A stretch of 64,000 nt of DNA from Schistosoma haematobium (Eukaryota > Platyhelminthes > Trematoda > Strigeidida > Schistosomatidae). The stretch lies in contig NC_067197.1 of assembly GCF_000699445.3 (NCBI RefSeq), positions 13,770,152-13,834,151 on the forward strand. The letters run 5' to 3'. The notes under the pieces are model-generated. The model was not told where the DNA came from and did not search any database. It saw only the letters and a program-made list of their open reading frames with translations. The position numbers were made by a program, and so were the translations under genes. Shown in pieces: positions 10,201-20,968 of this stretch (within the stretch, counting starts at the first letter, position 1; each line of letters begins with the position of its first letter).

Positions 10201-13200
10201 TGTCTGGAATGTATCTATTTGTAGGATATCGGTATGGAATTAGTTGTGCATCCTAATATCAAAGAAAATATATGATGAAAACAAAACAGTAGAATACTAC
10301 AAAATACAAGTAATTTCCTGTGAACTGTTCAATCATGAATTACAACGTGGATAAAAAACATGGTGAAATAAGCTTTGAACTGGAATAATGCTGAATAAAG
10401 TATGATAATTCATACTATGTACCTAGGACAAGACTATTAAGATAAAAATACTTCATCACCAAACTGCGTTTAACATATTAAATTCAAAATGTAGATAACA
10501 TGGAAATATACGGTAACTTAGCAAATCATCACATCAAATAAAAACGAATAAATTAACTGATTTATACGGTATTTTGGGTTTGAATCATACTTTATGTATG
10601 ATTGGCTAGTGATACTACCAGGTTGATCAAACCGAAGTGGGTAGAGAGGTGTTCAAGACTGGGACTTAGTGAGTAGAAAATAAACGCCTTGACCATTAGC
10701 CCCCGCCACACACACCACATTATCAACCAGTGAATTCATTTGTTAAGTTTTGCGACTGACAAAATATAACATAAATTTGTAAATTACGTTCAAGTATGCT
10801 GCTTTTATTCAGAATATAGTCTCATATTTCATAAAAATCTAGGCAAACTAAATAAAGGATACTTTTCAACTGACTCTTAGTTGGGAGATAATTTAGTCAA
10901 CGGGCACGTTGATTAACAAAGCGACCATGGTTTCTGTGACGACAAATCTACCGAGTGTTGTTTTGTAATCTTGAAATGACCATTTGAATATGTAGTAAAT
11001 ATATCAGACGAAACAAGGACTGGTTTATTTCGTAACTTCTCGTTTATTAATTGAAGGAGGGATTGTGAAAAGTATAAATCTACTTTGGTCATAGAACTCA
11101 TACTAATCAGTATTGAATGATATAATCGTTATACTGACAAGTAGAGATATTACGGTACAGATAGTTACTGCCCATGATTTTCGTTTACAATTGGGAAAAT
11201 AGGGTGAGTCTTTTTTAATGGCTTTACCTCTTTCGAGATGGAATGTGGCAATATAAGAGAACTGTTTGTCAGCGACTATGTACAGGTTTCTAAGGGAGTC
11301 AGAGGCTATAGATACGTAAGCATATAACCACTTTTATGCCCGTGTACTGCAAATTATTACTTCGTAATTTTCGAACTAGGTTATGTAATGAATTGGATAG
11401 ACATATGAATTTGCTGCGGTAACTAAACTTCCTACACTAAGTACTAGTAGCATTTATGGAGACCAAGTATCAATAATAAGATTGTTTGACTGACTTTGAA
11501 AAAAGAACCTCTACGGCAGCTGTCTAAGATTTGAATGATTTAAAATGATTGATATTTTAGGTTGATTAGTCCTAAACACCTGGACCTCGAAAAAACATTC
11601 CATACCTTTTCTTGCATGTGTTTGAAAACTGAAGGTATGTATATTTAGTATAAATCAAGTGGAAAATTTGTTTCTCTAAAACAATGAAAGTACAGAAGGA
11701 AACATTTGTTGAATCAAAATAAAAATGAGTGGTTTAAATCAATAGCAAACCTTATCTGTTGAGGAATCTTGATCCATCGATGTATTATACTTGTGATATG
11801 TCTTTATGCATACACTCCGTAACAGCAGTTCAGAAAACCGTAAGGATAAAGCTCGTCTAAGAGACCTGGTAGCAGGCAACTCACAGTACCCAAGAATAGT
11901 TCGATACTTCGAAATAGCACCAGGTATGTCACTTGGAGAGAATAAAAATTTAGAGGCAAAACAGTTGTGTCAAACGAGATCGCAAATATCAAATATATTT
12001 TTATTTTATACGGTCAAATGTTAACCATCTTTATCTTTTGAGTCTGGAATCTAGATCATAATAAAACAGACCCAAGAATTACTCTGCCACTACAAATCAC
12101 ACAAGAACAATATCTACCTTAGTTTTTTTAGAACAATTTTTCTATTATATATGGTACCGAAACACGAAGCATGATATCAAGCCAGATGCTAATGGGGAAC
12201 GGCAATCTGAAATAATGGCCATATGTACCAGGCTTTACGTCGCGTACAACTGACAAAATAATTAGTTTGATTTATTAGTACTATATGAGGACCTAATTTA
12301 AACTGAAGTAGCATCTAAGCCCTTCAATAGAGGTCCTGCTCCTGTTTTTAAAAGGTCACACTACTCAATGCTTGAATGCCTGTAGTGAGGCATCACAGAA
12401 AGATCCGAGTGGTACATACAACCAGCGCCAACTAATAAATGAATAACCAGCTGGAGATTTTATTGAGGACGTAGGTGGGAAAGTTTACGATATTCGTAAG
12501 TCATAAACACTAAGGATGGGTTTCAGATATACTCTGTGCGTGCTTGACTTACGAATTCGCAATGCAGAATCAGTTGTTACTGTTATTAGATTTGCTAAAG
12601 ATGGGTGTTAATGAGAAATCTTAATAATCAATTTTAAAAATATTGTTGTTTATTTGAATGTAAAATAGTAAACTGGCAAACCTCCTTTCTGAGTTATACC
12701 ATGACAGCTCTTTGAATAGTATACTTAATCCAAACATTATTACGAAATGCTGACCCGGTATTACTAAATTACATTACTCGTTACAAGTAATTATTATTTA
12801 TTTTATTTTAACACATAGATATTGGTACAAGGAGGCACCAAATACATATGTGCCACACAAATCATATTTGATTTGTGTGAGGGTTGTGATACTGCCCGGG
12901 TGCCCAAACCGAAGCAGGTGGTTTTCTTAGGAGGCCACACCAGGAGCCTTCAACCTGAAGGTCTGATCCAAAAGGCAGTGTAGCAACGTGAGGAGATGCA
13001 GTCCCATGGTAGCCGGTGACCAACGATTGGTTCATACGCCATTTGTTCACTCAGGATACTGGAGCCCATGTGCACTATTGGTTTGGAATCAGGGTTTTCC
13101 AACTCCCCTAGGTGGACTCTCCATGTCCACCAACCCGGTTAAAGCGCCGAACGTTCGCTTTTCGTCCTCTCAATTCCGTAAACAACACCCCCGCCACGAG

Positions 13201-16200
13201 AAAGCAGTGAGTAGGACTTCCCTGGCAGAGGTTATATACGCGTGGCCATGTGAGGGCATTTCTAGAGGGAGAGCGGACTCTCCCCACTTTAGGTCGTACC
13301 AGGGCACTTGGTGGCCTCGTTACAAGTGTGACGAAGTGATGCTTGTAAGGAACAGTCTGCGGTGTAGTATACTACATCAGAGTATAAAGCTAGGAAAAGG
13401 TTATCGGAAATGGAGAACAAAATCTGTAGAACATGATAATAAAGAAAAAAGTCTTTATGATATAAGAGCACTGTAAAACGAATAAACAATATAAACGATG
13501 GTATACGCTACAGTAGACACATAAAGCGGATACACTGAACCATTGTCCATTTTAAAATGAAAGATCAAGGATTAAGATACAATAGTTATTAGTGACATCA
13601 TAGATGGTCACCGTCAAATGATGCATCATAGCACTCCCGAATCCGATTTCAGTCAGTCAGTCAGTAACAACGTATAACTTCGTACGTACGTACATCAGTT
13701 CGAGTTGCCACACCACATTAGCACAGAGATGCAGTTGTCGATTCAAATCCTGTAGTGGTAGAGGTAATAAGAGTATAAGCAGTAATCGGGAAGATTAGTG
13801 TTTGGGGATGTTATTTAAAGAGTGTAATCCAGTGAAATAAATTTGGGAAGAGAAAAAAGAGACAAGGAGGAATAAGGAGATCAAAATTTGGGAGAACATA
13901 AAGAGTGGATGCACCTGCGCCATTGCAAACGATTTTGAGCCATGTCATTCAGGGTCTCTAACCATCAGTTGCTATCATCTCGTGGTCCCCAACCAGGTAG
14001 TCTACACCTACCAACATGGCTCAGTCCACTTGTCAGTGACTTCATGGATTTGTGCCATGTTTTGGTCTGGCCGCCCCTACCTTTCTTCCAACCTACTCCT
14101 ATACCACTGAACATAGCACGTCGAGGCAGTCGGTCGTTGGGCATACGTAACACGTGTCCCAGCCATCTCAACTGATGAAGCTTCACTACGTCATCAATTG
14201 ATTTGCCATCCTTACCTAGTACCCGTTTCCTAACAACTGCATTACTTACTCGATGGTCCCAGGATATATGAGCAATATTTCGAAGACACATATGATCAAA
14301 TACTAGTAACCTACGAATATCCTCTACTCTTACCGGTCATGTTTCACTGCCATAAAGTAGGACGGAACTAACTGCTGGGCAGTAATACGTCCTTTGATTG
14401 ATAGACGGATATCTCGCCTACGCCATAAATGACGCAAGTTGGTAAAAGCTAGTCGAGCCTTCCGTATCCGTGCTGAGATTTCGTCACACACCAGACCACA
14501 AGGGCTGATGAGACTTCCAAGATAAGTGAAGCGGTCGACAAACTCAACTACTTCACTCCCTATCATTAGTTTGGGTGTCAATGCAACCCAGTCCTAAAGC
14601 AACACTTTGCATTTCGAGGGGGAGAATCGCATCCCGAACATGCTTGCATTGTTGCTTAGAGTGGTCAGAAGACTGCATTTTGTCAGCGTCTTCACTAAAT
14701 AAAACTATGTCATCAGCATATTCTAAGTCAACAAGTGAACCTCCCGGTAGAAGTTCAACCCCTAGAAATCTAGACGAGGAAAGTGTTATCTCTAAAAGTA
14801 CATCGACGACAAAGTTAAACAAGAATGGAGAGAGTGGACAGCCCTGACGAACACCACTTGAGGTAATCAATTCTGATGACAGTTCGCCATAAGCTCTCAC
14901 TCGACCAGTTGTGTTCGAGTAGAGAGCCCTCATAAGGTTAATGTACTTCTTTGGTACTCCTTTCAGTGACAAACATTGCCATAGAACCTTACGATCAACA
15001 GAGTCGAATGCCGCCTTAAGGTCGAGAAATACTATCATTGTGGGGCGCCGAATCCGATTTACCAGAAGGAAAATGTCAACAACTTAAAATATACATAGAC
15101 GGCTTAAAAGTACGTGCTTTTTGTATTGTTGAGTGGATAAACTATATTGTCCTTACCTCAAAATTTTTGCACCTTCCATAAGAGTGCGCTAATTATGATG
15201 TTTTGCTTATTTGGCTGTTATATAGGACGTGAAATTTAGGCAATAGCCTAGCTCCCTTAAATGCTTGTATTTCAGAAGATAAAATTACAATGCTTGACTG
15301 AAATTCTGAATGTTTTCTAGCTCATCAGTCTGAACCTTTTTCTGTTTTTTATAGATTTCCACAAGAATATTTTCCGACACCTCTTATGACATATCACCAA
15401 ATTAGATACAAATCTACAACTAATCATAACTTCATACAAAACAGGACTGTTGAGGGTTGCCGCAAATCAAAACAGCACTTAAAAATTGGTTGACTACACC
15501 CAGTAATAAAGTGATACAAAATATTATTAACATATCGTACTAAAAATGGCAAACATCAATTGCTTTGTTTGGTAAACACAAACATATCATATGCCAAAGA
15601 ACTTAGAAGGCAAAACAGAAATACTTCTTTACCCCTTTTTAAGCAGAATTTCCGGAATCTTTTGTATGACTTTTTCTACAATCGGTGGTACACTGACAGA
15701 TGAATTGGTATGCTCTGGTTGAGTTCGATCTAATTCCTGAAGATGTTTTATGCACATGTGACAAGCTAAGTTGAATAAATTAATGATATTGTCTCTCTCT
15801 TTTGATATGTCAGATAGGCTTTTCAGCTTTGACTGTTCTTCTTTGCACAAACCTGCGAAGTCAAAACTAGTTGAGTAAAAGAAGCATACCCAATACAGCC
15901 AAACCCTCACTAACGATGTAATTGAAACGCAGTGTAATAGGGTCCATTTTGGCAGATAACAAATTGAGGGAACTTAAAAGCTTAAGAGCTTTTTCACTAT
16001 TCCCCTGTAGATAGTATATTTTCCCAAGAAGGACAGATGCCTCAAATTTATATTGCTCGTCATTCCCCTTCATAACTTCTTCCGCATACCTCTTAGCCTT
16101 GGACAAATTTTCTGGTGGCAATTCACATTGATCGTTCCATTCTAGCTCATTCTCACAAAGTATTAGCTGATTTAACATATCTATTACAAGCAAGATATAT

Positions 16201-16360
16201 ATTAATTTTTTAAAATTTTCCTACGAAGAGACGTGGAGCGGTCGGATCCATGAGCTAGGATTACTTCTAAGGCCTTACTCCAAAAGCCCTCAGAACGGTA
16301 TCGCTCAACATCTATCTCGATTTTACCCTTTTTAGTTTTAACAGCCTTCACCGTAGACAT
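4153..16360 (-). CDS. TTC7: TTC7 homologue, TPR scaffold of the PI4KA complex (8 exons, 3' end outside window)
   Basis: Eight exons join in frame: 16360-16225, 16180-15890, 15852-15633, 11931-11751, 10252-10154, 9267-9127, 7139-7056 and 4296-4153. All have GT/AG borders and compatible phases (1,1,2,0,0,0,0), giving 1296 bp or 432 codons. Recognised landmarks of TTC7A/B, in order: an N-terminal ERYRSEGFW-type segment, a TPR with LLGKIYYLQG, the IEEAIFSLMISE segment, NAAAVYDLL, CLEKALKF with FHIWYQFALSL, and ALRECL with LNLIEEGMELA. In animals TTC7 binds EFR3 and FAM126 and brings PI4-kinase alpha to the plasma membrane to make PI4P. The human protein is about 850 residues, so roughly half is seen; the remaining TPRs lie to the left. 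The start is ATG at 16360; upstream in-frame TTG and similar codons are not needed. Exon calls are manual. Confidence 0.88.
4565..4872 (+). mobile_element. 5'-truncated RTE LINE, 3' end only, with 8-bp TSD
   Basis: This ~308-bp block is the reverse complement of the 3' end of the RTE copy at 13650-15047: same TTAGAGACC start region, same GTACGTACGTAC tract, same GTTACTGACTG tail. It is bracketed by ATGGTCAT at 4557-4564 and 4873-4880, a plausible target-site duplication. It lies in TTC7 intron 7, antisense to the gene. Confidence 0.72.
5276..5756 (+). repeat. Solo LTR, diverged relative of the tandem LTR, 5-bp TSD
   Basis: A 481-bp block in intron 7 that aligns with the reverse complement of the 531-bp LTR at 1565-2095, including the CTCTTATnAnAAGCTTTAT and GATATATAAAC-like promoter regions. 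It begins CGTTAT (first T of TGTTAT mutated) and ends ATAACA. GATAC flanks it at 5271-5275 and 5757-5761. No internal sequence is present, so it is a solo LTR left by LTR-LTR recombination. Orientation is opposite to the array. Confidence 0.82.
5762..7055. other. TTC7 intron 7, remainder
   Basis: AT-rich intron sequence; no coding exon, RNA gene or clear repeat recognised apart from those listed. Confidence 0.5.
7056..7139 (-). CDS. TTC7: TTC7 exon 7
   Basis: 84 bp, 28 codons, phase 0, ATGTAG acceptor and GTATGT donor. Encodes CLEKALKF then FHIWYQFALSLISS, the TPR right after the exon 6 segment in TTC7 proteins. Too short for a simple ORF scan. Confidence 0.87.
7140..9126. other. TTC7 intron 6
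   Basis: About 2 kb of AT-rich intron. The 72-codon minus frame at 8618-8836 shows no family resemblance. Nothing else recognised. Confidence 0.5.
9127..9267 (-). CDS. TTC7: TTC7 exon 6
   Basis: 141 bp, 47 codons, phase 0, TTGTAG acceptor and GTGAGT donor. Encodes FNNAAAVYDLLAILL, one of the most conserved stretches of the family. Confidence 0.88.
10154..10252 (-). CDS. TTC7: TTC7 exon 5
   Basis: 99 bp, 33 codons, phase 0 at both ends, TATTAG acceptor and GTAAGT donor. Encodes the conserved RIEEAIFSLMISEHI segment. Confidence 0.86.
10253..11750. other. TTC7 intron 4
   Basis: About 1.5 kb. Around 10618-10720 there is a faint tRNA-SINE-like pattern on the minus strand (CTAATGGTCAAGGCG as a box A-like match) but no convincing box B. 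Otherwise nothing recognised. Confidence 0.4.
11751..11931 (-). CDS. TTC7: TTC7 exon 4
   Basis: 181 bp with a CTCCAAG acceptor and GTTTGC donor. Completes the split Gly codon of exon 3 and reads on as DIPGAISKYRTILGY, matching the family. Returns the frame to phase 0. Confidence 0.82.
12830..13340. repeat. GC-rich transposon-derived block in TTC7 intron 3
   Basis: A ~500-bp GC-rich island in AT-rich intron. It starts near a hairpin (CACACAAATC at 12854-12863 with its complement at 12870-12879) and has long frames in several phases. The composition and its position 300 bp before an RTE copy suggest a LINE 5' UTR or another old repeat. I cannot assign a family. Confidence 0.4.
13637..13649. 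repeat. Target-site duplication, left copy (RTE insertion)
   Basis: CCGAATCCGATTT, repeated exactly at 15048-15060, bracketing the RTE copy. Confidence 0.85.
13650..15047 (-). mobile_element. 5'-truncated RTE-clade LINE with (TGAC)n tail
   Basis: Non-LTR retrotransposon fragment on the minus strand in TTC7 intron 3. The frame 14553-15038 has RT motifs: FLDLKAAFDSVDR (motif A), SGVRQGCPLSPFLFN, and YADDIVLFSEDADKM (catalytic YADD). A frameshift near 14590 moves the reading to 14330-14581 (FTYLGSLISPCG), and a further break leads to 13965-14291 (LRWLGHVLRMPNDRLPRRAMF), the usual RTE C-terminal segment. Truncation falls just before motif A, so the endonuclease is missing. The 3' end is a short tandem tail (CTGACTGACTGACTG on the minus strand), as in RTE elements. 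An exact 13-bp TSD flanks it. Not functional. Confidence 0.88.
15048..15060. repeat. Target-site duplication, right copy (RTE insertion)
   Basis: CCGAATCCGATTT, identical to 13637-13649. Confidence 0.85.
15633..15852 (-). CDS. TTC7: TTC7 exon 3
   Basis: 220 bp with a TTCGCAG acceptor and GTAAAG donor. Encodes LFNLACHMCIKHLQELD and ends in IPEILLKKG, aligning with the region before the second half of the TTC7 N-terminal domain. The following intron 3 is about 3.7 kb and holds an RTE copy. Confidence 0.85.
15890..16180 (-). CDS. TTC7: TTC7 exon 2
   Basis: 291 bp with an AATAG acceptor and GTATG donor, both in phase 1. Encodes the first TPR region (LLGKIYYLQGNSEKALKLL). The intron that follows is only 37 bp (15853-15889). 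Confidence 0.87.
16225..16360 (-). CDS. TTC7: TTC7 exon 1 (start codon)
   Basis: 136 bp from ATG at 16360 to a GTAGGA donor. Encodes a basic leader and then the ERYRSEGFWSKALEV segment typical of the TTC7 N-terminus. The intron that follows is 44 bp (16181-16224). Confidence 0.85.
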
Positions 16361-16565
16361 CCCATTGAAAGACCGCCAGGAATATGAGGATGAAGTATGC
16401 CACAACGCCTCAATTTTTAGAGACCAATTTATTGGTGTTTTCTCATGTATGCTTCACTTCGAATGCATTACGATTTCGACATATATCATATGGTGTAAAC
16501 TATTTGTTTTAAATGTTTTGAGATTCAGATTTGTATAGTAAGTATAGAAGGCCTACAAACATTGA
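16361..16565 (-). promoter_or_regulatory. Upstream region of TTC7 (205 bp up to the LTR)
   Basis: Only this stretch separates the TTC7 start codon from the 5' LTR of Gypsy-1. It must hold the 5' UTR and any native core promoter unless a further upstream exon exists. No clear TATA box; inference from position only. Confidence 0.35.
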
Positions 16566-16993
16566 TGTGGCGTTAAATAAATCCCCAAAATAAATAACTC
16601 TGTAAGTCTTCGACATTGGATGCTGACCACATTAGCTTTAATGGGCTCAGCTAAATGAAGGCGCTCGGTCATGCATACACACCAGATCACGAGTGGTGAT
16701 GCCGTGCTCAACATCCCCTGCAATCGCTAGCCAGATTAGATCAGTCGATCCTCGATATACTGATAGCGTATCAAATATATCTTTGAACCTCCTCGCTTCC
16801 GTATTTTGATTTCAGTCGGTGGGTACGATTCATAGTAGGTGTTACAGGTTAAAGTGTTGTCGAACTTCAAATACCTTTGGCATCTTCATTGGGCAGCCCG
16901 ACGTGAACTGGTACACCAAATTGTGAAGTGTGGGTCTGTCCTTTCCTGGAATTCTGTATATCGTTGATTTATTTCGTTTTTTATATATTGTGA
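16566..16993 (+). repeat. Gypsy-1 5' LTR
   Basis: A 428-bp block starting TGTGGCGTTAAATAAATC. Its first 83 bp recur at 21519-21601 and the rest, without a visible mismatch from 16681 to 16993, at 32461-32773. The two downstream pieces are the 3' LTR split by the CR1 insertion. The exact 3' edge is uncertain; a primer-binding site is not obvious. A promoter in this LTR would face away from TTC7. Confidence 0.75.
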
Positions 16994-17066
16994 CACTTCT
17001 TCCGTGTTTTTGGACATATTTATATATTTTTTCTTCCTCGTCCGTTCTCGCACTTGACATTTCACC

Positions 17067-17900
17067 ATGACTGAACAGACACTCAAGGTACTTAAGTTAA
17101 AGATTATGTCCCCACTTTCGTTCCATCTGATTCCCTTCTGACCGGAAAACATCGAAGCCTGGTTCTGCTACGCAGAGGACAACTTCCAAGAGCACGGCGT
17201 GAACGACACAGGTCCACAATTCCTCGCAGTAGTCAAGGCACTACCACGCGAATTCAACAGGTACGTAACATCTAGTATGTTTACTAGTGATGTTTCTGAA
17301 CCTTACTAAACACTGAAACGTTCTATTCTTAAACGCGGAGACCTAACCGATGGACATAGGTTAGACCAACTACTTAATAACATCGACCTGCAACACGGTT
17401 CTGCAACAGACATGTTGCAAAGAATGAGAGAGGTTATCGACCAAAGAACCTTCGATGATGACCTATTCAAACAACTTTGCTTATCCAAACTTCCTTAACG
17501 GGTGCAAGCTGTGTTGGTCTGGTTTCAAAATAAGGCCTTAGATGAGCTGGCTGCACCACCAAATCTTCTAACGTCGAGGTTTTTTCAGTCAAAGAAAAAC
17601 CTCAAGAGACACAGAATGGCATTATGAAACTATGTTATTCGCTGATACGTTATCTTAAATTTCGTAACGACCGTAAACGGTCACACATCCCACGGAGAAG
17701 CACTTCATGTAGGCAATCTGTCTCTTAACCACGGGAGAAGGATAACCCCGATTGGTGGTGGTATCATAACCAGTATAGAAAATCTAGAAATTGAAGAAAA
17801 TCCCGCAATTTTCCGAATCGAAAACCAACCGACACGAAAAACAAATCGGGAAACTTCCAAGCCAGCATACGTTAACGACAACCGTAGCCGGCGACACATA
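17067..17900 (+). pseudogene. Gypsy-1 gag remnant
   Basis: Reads from ATG at 17067 (MTEQTLKVLK) through a Gag-like segment (PENIEAWFCYAEDNF, ALPREF, GDLTDGHRLDQLL, MLQRMREVI) with several in-frame stops. It resembles the Gag of Gypsy-2 in layout (a W-F-AE-NF motif near the start, a leucine-rich middle). No zinc knuckle could be read before pol. It cannot make a full protein. Confidence 0.65.
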
Positions 17901-17923
17901 GCCGTCTGTTATACGTCACAGGC

Positions 17924-20900
17924 GTGATAACAAAAGTTCGCTACCTCGTCGGTACTGGCGCAGAAGTTAGAGTTCTTTCTGAAAGTTCTAACGACCGGCT
18001 TCGCGAATCATTTTTAAACTTACAAGCGGCAAACAGAAATCCTATCGCCACATACGGTAAAAGGTACGTTTACCTTAGCGTGCGTTTACGCAAACCCATT
18101 CACTGGATCTTCGTTGTTGCAGATGTTTCTATGCCAATCATTGCTATAGACCTCTTACAACATCATAATCTACTCATCGATACGCGCAAACGAAGGCTAG
18201 TAGACGGAAACACCAATTTATCTGTTTGCGTAACTTCTTCTTCTGGTTGCAGATTATCTCTCGTCACACTTAGGCACACGATAGACCCGTTCTGTCAACC
18301 ACTACTCAATAAGTATTCTGGGATATACCAAACGCAACCAAAATTACCGTGTGTAATTAGCAATGTTACACGTCACATCACGACTACAGGATCACTTGTA
18401 TTCTCGAAAGCACGCCGACTGGTCCCCGAAAAGCTGAGGTTGGAGAAAAACGAATTCGAACACATGACAGAGTTAGGAATCATAAGACCGTCAAACAGCC
18501 CATATGCATCTCCGTTGCATATGGTCCCTACAAAGGGCAGCAACGACTGGCGCCCGATTGGTGACTATCAGCGACTGAGTGCAAAAACCATTTCCGATCG
18601 TTACTCGTTGACTCATGTTCACGATTTACAGCTACCTTGAAAGGTACAACTATCTTTACGAAAATCAACTTGGTTAAATCTTATAACCAAATCCCTATGG
18701 CTACTGACGACATTCCAAACACCTCTATAATAACTCCCTTCGGACTCCACGAATTTTCGTGAATGCCCTTAGGTCTAAAAAACGCTGCACAAACATTCCA
18801 AAGGTTCATAGACGACATTTTCCGAGGTCTCAACTTCGTATATGCGTATGTCGATAACTACCTAGTGGCAAGTCTGGACAGAGAATCCCATCTCAAGCAT
18901 CTGGATCTTGTTTCCGACCAACTACAAAAACATGGCATTGATGTAAACATTCAGAAATGCCAAATCGGAAATGACTCATTAGATTTCCTAGGACACACTA
19001 TTGATTCGCAAGGCATTCGACCTCTGAGAATCAAAGTAGCGGCCATTCTGGATTACCCAGAACCGACCACCGTCAAGCAATTGCGCAAGTTTAACAGCCT
19101 TGTAAGTTTCTATAGACGATTCATACCGAAATGCGCGTTACTCATGAAACCACTAACCGACCAACTTCGTAGAAATGCGAAATCCATCAAGCTGGATGAC
19201 ACTGCGCGTAAAGCATTCTCAACAGTTGAGGAACTTATCGCTCAAGCAACAAAGCTTGTTCATCAGGACACTGAAGCACCCATTAGTATCGCAATAGACG
19301 CATCCGACTCAGCAATCGGAGGAGTCTTACAACAATGGGTTAACCACTCCTGGCAACCTTTGGCATTCTTCTCGAGACGGTTGCTAGATACTGAATCGAG
19401 ATACAGCACTTTCAGTAGGGAACTCCTAGCTATGTATTGTGCTGCACGGCATTTTCAACACTATATTGAAGGCCGAGAATTCACTCTTTTCACCTATCAC
19501 AAACCTCTTATCTTCTCTTTAAGCTCATCTTCAGACAAAGACTCACCACATGAATATCGACAACTGGACTATATTTCGCAGTTTACTTCAGACATTCAAC
19601 ACACTTCTGGAGAAGATAATGTGGTTGCAAACGCCTTTTCTCGCATAACTTCCTTGAACAGTTTCCAAGGAATCGACCTTTTTAAACTCACCCAGCTTCA
19701 AAAAGAAGACAGCGATCTTCAGCACGAGTTATCCTCAACAACCCCTAAACTGTGCGTTAAACTGATGGGAACAGGTAAAGAAACCTTACTATGTGACACA
19801 TCTACAGGTAGGGATCGCCCAATCGTGGCGAAACGTTATCGACGCAATGTCTTCAACATATTGCACAAACTTTCTCATCCAGGTGTTCGTGCAACCATCA
19901 AGCTTATAGCAGAACGGTTTTGCTGGCCTGGTATGAATAAAGACGTGAGGGAATGGGCACGCTCCTGTGTAACCTGCCAAAAATCTAAGGTTGTCAGACA
20001 CATCAAATGTCCCTTAGGCTCTTTCGAAATTCCCGACGCTCGTTTCGACCATGTTCATCTGGATTTGGTAGGACCTTTACCAAATTCAAATGGATACTCT
20101 TACCTCTTAACCTGCGTAGACCGTTTGACTCGATGACCAGAAGCAGTACCTATCAAGGACATCACTGCTGAAACAGTGACTCGCGCCTTCGTCGAACGAT
20201 GGATAACAAACTTCGGCTGCACTTCAACTATCACTACAGACGGCGGACGCCATCTAGAACCTGAACTTTTCCGTTGTCTGACCACACTACTAGGAATCGA
20301 CCGCTTCCGAACAACCGCCTTCCATCCACAAGCAAACGGGTTGGTTCAACGTTTCACCGACAACTAAAGGCTTCACTATCAGCTGCAAACTTTTCACAGT
20401 GGACTGATGCTCTCCCACTCGTCTTACTAGGTATTCGCAATGCAGTGAAAGCTGACATTGGATACCCTGCGACTCAACTCGTTTATGGAACGACACTTCG
20501 ACTTCCAGCAGAATTCGTGGATCCTTCATCCTCTCCAATTAACATGAATCTGACCTCCTACACGAACAGGCTTACAAACGCAATGCGTTCAGTTGAACCT
20601 GTTTCCACCCGACCTTAATCAACTGATGTTTTCGTTCAATCTGACTTACAATTGAGCACACAAGTCTTTGTATGTCAAGACTTACATCAACGACCTCTCG
20701 AATGAGCATACGAAGGACCCTTCAAAGTTCTAAGTACTATATAATCGATAAGAACGGAACCAATGATGGCATTAGCATCGATTGCCTCGAAGCAGAGTAT
20801 TTAGAAGGAAATTCTATCCACGTCGATTTTCCTTCAGCACAGTCGAAAGACACGAATTCTACACCCATTATACTTCATCCGACAACCAATACGCACGATG

Positions 20901-20968
20901 ATACATTGACAGTATATGAAAATAAAATTAAAACAGAGTGCTCTGGAAGAAGAATAAGATTTTCATAA
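17924..20968 (+). pseudogene. Gypsy-1 pol remnant (PR-RT-RH-IN)
   Basis: Aligns along its length with the Gypsy-2 Pol but is broken into frames 17924-18640, 18763-20136, 20176-20367, 20274-20618 and 20672-20968. Several catalytic residues are changed: the protease triad reads GTGA instead of DTGA; the RT active site reads YVDN instead of YVDD; RNase H reads FTYHKPL where Gypsy-2 has FTDHKPL; the integrase glutamate is Gln (GLVQRF against GMVERF). It still shows the integrase zinc-binding pattern and TTDGG. Dead in at least four activities. Confidence 0.85.

Noticed and set aside
12988..13476. 162-codon plus-strand frame
   Set aside because: Caused by GC-rich repeat composition; competing frames exist on the other strand and no family pattern is visible.
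16842..17152. Minus-strand frames of 72 and 88 codons over the Gypsy-1 5' LTR
   Set aside because: Most of the region is LTR, repeated at 32431-32773, and the rest is antisense to gag; the frames do not continue with any known domain.
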